A stretch of 7,137 bases of DNA from the NCBI GenBank assembly GCA_900553545.1, contig USDP01000078.1, positions 1 to 7,137 on the forward strand, in the 5' to 3' direction. Source of the DNA: an uncultured Eubacteriales bacterium. Lineage in GTDB: Bacteria > Bacillota > Clostridia > Oscillospirales > Oscillospiraceae. The position numbers and the translations under genes are program-made. The notes beneath the pieces are model-generated. The model ran no database searches and had not been told where the DNA came from. It worked only from the letters and a program-made list of their open reading frames with translations. Shown here piece after piece: positions 5,727 to 7,137 of the stretch. The first letter of the stretch is position 1, and the number at the start of each line of letters is the position of its first letter.

Positions 5727-7137
5727 TTATGAACCGGAGATTGTCAACGGCTCCGCAATGGGCCGCAGCCCCGCGTCCGCCGCAAAGAACCGCACCTGCG
5801 TACACCCGCCGGGCGCAGCCTTGGGCGAGATCGTGCCTGCACTGCCTAAAACCTGTGCGGAGAGCATCCGTCCCGCCGCGTCGTAAAACCCGGCGAAGAC
5901 CGTCGCACCGTCCGCCTGTCCCAGCAGCCGAATATTTGCCTCCGCCAGAGCCGGGAGCGCCGCGTCCGCGTCATACCCGAACCAAGCCGTCCCCGCAAAG
6001 CCGGAGTACTTCCGCAGCTTCGCGGACTGCACGGTCTGCCCGTCCTGCACCAGCCGGAGCGTCCGCCCGTCGAGCCGCAGCCCGAATTTGCCGCTCAGTC
6101 CCGTCTCACGTGCCTCCGCCTCCGGCATCCCCGGCGTGTAGGAATAGAGCGCGGTATCGCCATATGAGTTGACCGAATAATAGACCACATCGTCGACCAT
6201 CACGGCGGCATAAACTACGGTTGGTGCATCTGAATCGCTGACGAGCGTTCCAAGCATCGTACTGCTCATATCTTTGAAATCTGTTCCATACGGCGTGAAC
6301 TTGAGTTTTTTTCCAAGAATGAACCAGAACCCATCTTCACGCACCTCGAGCGGCGTGCAGACGCCATTCCGTGGGAAATCAAGGCCAAAATTATATGCCG
6401 CTGCACTAATATTTGTTACATCAGCGGAATAGCCGCTCTTGCTTGTCCCGAACAGCAGATACTGATAATCCACACGCCCGGGGATCCATCTGCCATCCAC
6501 GCGCGACGCATCGACATAATACCACACGCCGCCTGTCCCATCGTCGCTTTTGCCGATTTTGACGGCGTTCCATGCGTGCTCGCTGCTGCTGTACTTCCCG
6601 CGCACTAGCGTGCATTCAAGCCCGGCTTCCCGTGCGATGGCCCGGAACGCGGCGGCAAAGCCGAAGCAGTCGGCCCGCTTGTCCACCAGCGCCTCATACG
6701 CCGTGTCACACTGCTCCGTGTAGACGATCGTGTCCGCCAGCCAGCTGTAGATGCTCGCGGCCTTTTCCACATCGGTCATGCCGCTCCGGACACACGCGGC
6801 AGCCGCAGCATCCAGCGCATCTTTGTATTCGCCGTGATTTTCTGCATACCGCAGCCGGACGGTGATCGCGGAGTTATCCTCACCAGCGACGCCGTAACCG
6901 ATGATCGGAAGGCGCGGCGAGACATCGACCCAAGCTTCCTGTGATAGAATATACGTCTGCATGGCGTCGAGATGCTTATTGTATGATTCGCTGAGAAGAA
7001 ACGACACCGTTACAGAATCATCCCCGTTTGCAACTGCTGTTTTCAGCTTTTCAATCGCCTTATCGATTGAATCGGCAGCCAGCGCCGCCGAAGCCAGCAG
7101 CACGCAGAGCAGCGCCGCCAGCAGCACCCGCCGCAAA
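5727..7137 (-). CDS. Secreted transglutaminase-like domain protein, 5' end probably outside the window
   Basis: About 470 residues are visible. The N-terminus RRVLLAALLCVLLASAALA is a clear signal peptide, so the protein is exported or wall-associated. The first in-window start would be TTG at 7136. The true start is more likely an ATG a few codons beyond the edge, because the arginine n-region is already in progress. Residues about 120-215 form a transglutaminase-like core: ADCFGFA with C157, SEHAWNAV with H187, and YYVDAS with D209, a complete Cys-His-Asp triad. The last 60-70 residues (ATVFAGFYDAAGRMLSAQV to VRFFAAD) resemble a beta-rich C-terminal module common in extracellular clostridial proteins. 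Bacterial members include cross-linking enzymes and proteases; the reaction here is unknown. The middle (residues about 240-299) has much lower GC than the C-terminal part. Confidence 0.85.
   Translation of the reverse strand, partial: LRRVLLAALLCVLLASAALAADSIDKAIEKLKTAVANGDDSVTVSFLLSESYNKHLDAMQTYILSQEAWVDVSPRLPIIGYGVAGEDNSAITVRLRYAENHGEYKDALDAAAAACVRSGMTDVEKAASIYSWLADTIVYTEQCDTAYEALVDKRADCFGFAAAFRAIAREAGLECTLVRGKYSSSEHAWNAVKIGKSDDGTGGVWYYVDASRVDGRWIPGRVDYQYLLFGTSKSGYSADVTNISAAAYNFGLDFPRNGVCTPLEVREDGFWFILGKKLKFTPYGTDFKDMSSTMLGTLVSDSDAPTVVYAAVMVDDVVYYSVNSYGDTALYSYTPGMPEAEARETGLSGKFGLRLDGRTLRLVQDGQTVQSAKLRKYSGFAGTAWFGYDADAALPALAEANIRLLGQADGATVFAGFYDAAGRMLSAQVLGSAGTISPKAAPGGCTQVRFFAADAGLRPIAEPLTISGS

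Overview
The window comes from a GC-rich (about 60%) bacterium that most resembles a Gram-positive gut Firmicute of the Oscillospiraceae/Ruminococcaceae type. The evidence is strong purine-rich Shine-Dalgarno sites (AAAGGAGG, GGGAGG, AAGGAGG), a sigma-A style promoter, a lipoprotein solute-binding protein, a secreted transglutaminase-like protein, and the short GC-rich palindromes characteristic of those genomes. The assignment is inference from style; there is no rRNA or marker gene to prove it.

Layout. On the minus strand, positions 2694 to 1 carry a peptide-type ABC transporter operon: a family 5 solute-binding lipoprotein, then an OppD/DppD-type ATPase, then the first 18 codons of an OppF/DppF-type ATPase cut by the window edge. 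The permease genes are not in the window. The OppD-type gene has a one-base shift in a C4 run (264-267) that throws its conserved C-terminal peptide-transporter tail out of frame. From the same 244-bp intergenic region, a plus-strand operon runs the other way (2939-5550): a fold-type III PLP enzyme of the D-threonine aldolase/D-serine dehydratase family, a RidA-family imine deaminase, and a threonine synthase-like fold-type II PLP enzyme with an N-terminal zinc knuckle. The gaps are only 17 and 12 bp. A convergent minus-strand gene (5727 to the right edge) encodes a secreted protein with a transglutaminase-like Cys-His-Asp domain; its true start probably lies just outside the window.

Regulation. 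The divergent region has a near-consensus promoter for the PLP operon (TTGACA-17-TATACT) and a plausible promoter for the transporter (TTCACA-17-TAAAAT). Two related AT-rich palindromes, with the same 4-bp spacer and centres 32 bp apart, flank and overlap the PLP-operon promoter and look like paired operators. Hairpins lie in the transporter leader, between the binding-protein and ATPase genes, and in a cluster between the convergent operons.

How the parts may work together (inference): the transporter imports peptides or amino-acid derivatives. The D-amino-acid-type PLP enzyme and the threonine synthase-like enzyme act on the resulting beta-hydroxy or otherwise substituted amino acids, and RidA hydrolyses reactive enamine/imine intermediates. 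The exact substrate cannot be read from the sequence. This three-enzyme set and its shared control region are the most interesting part of the window.
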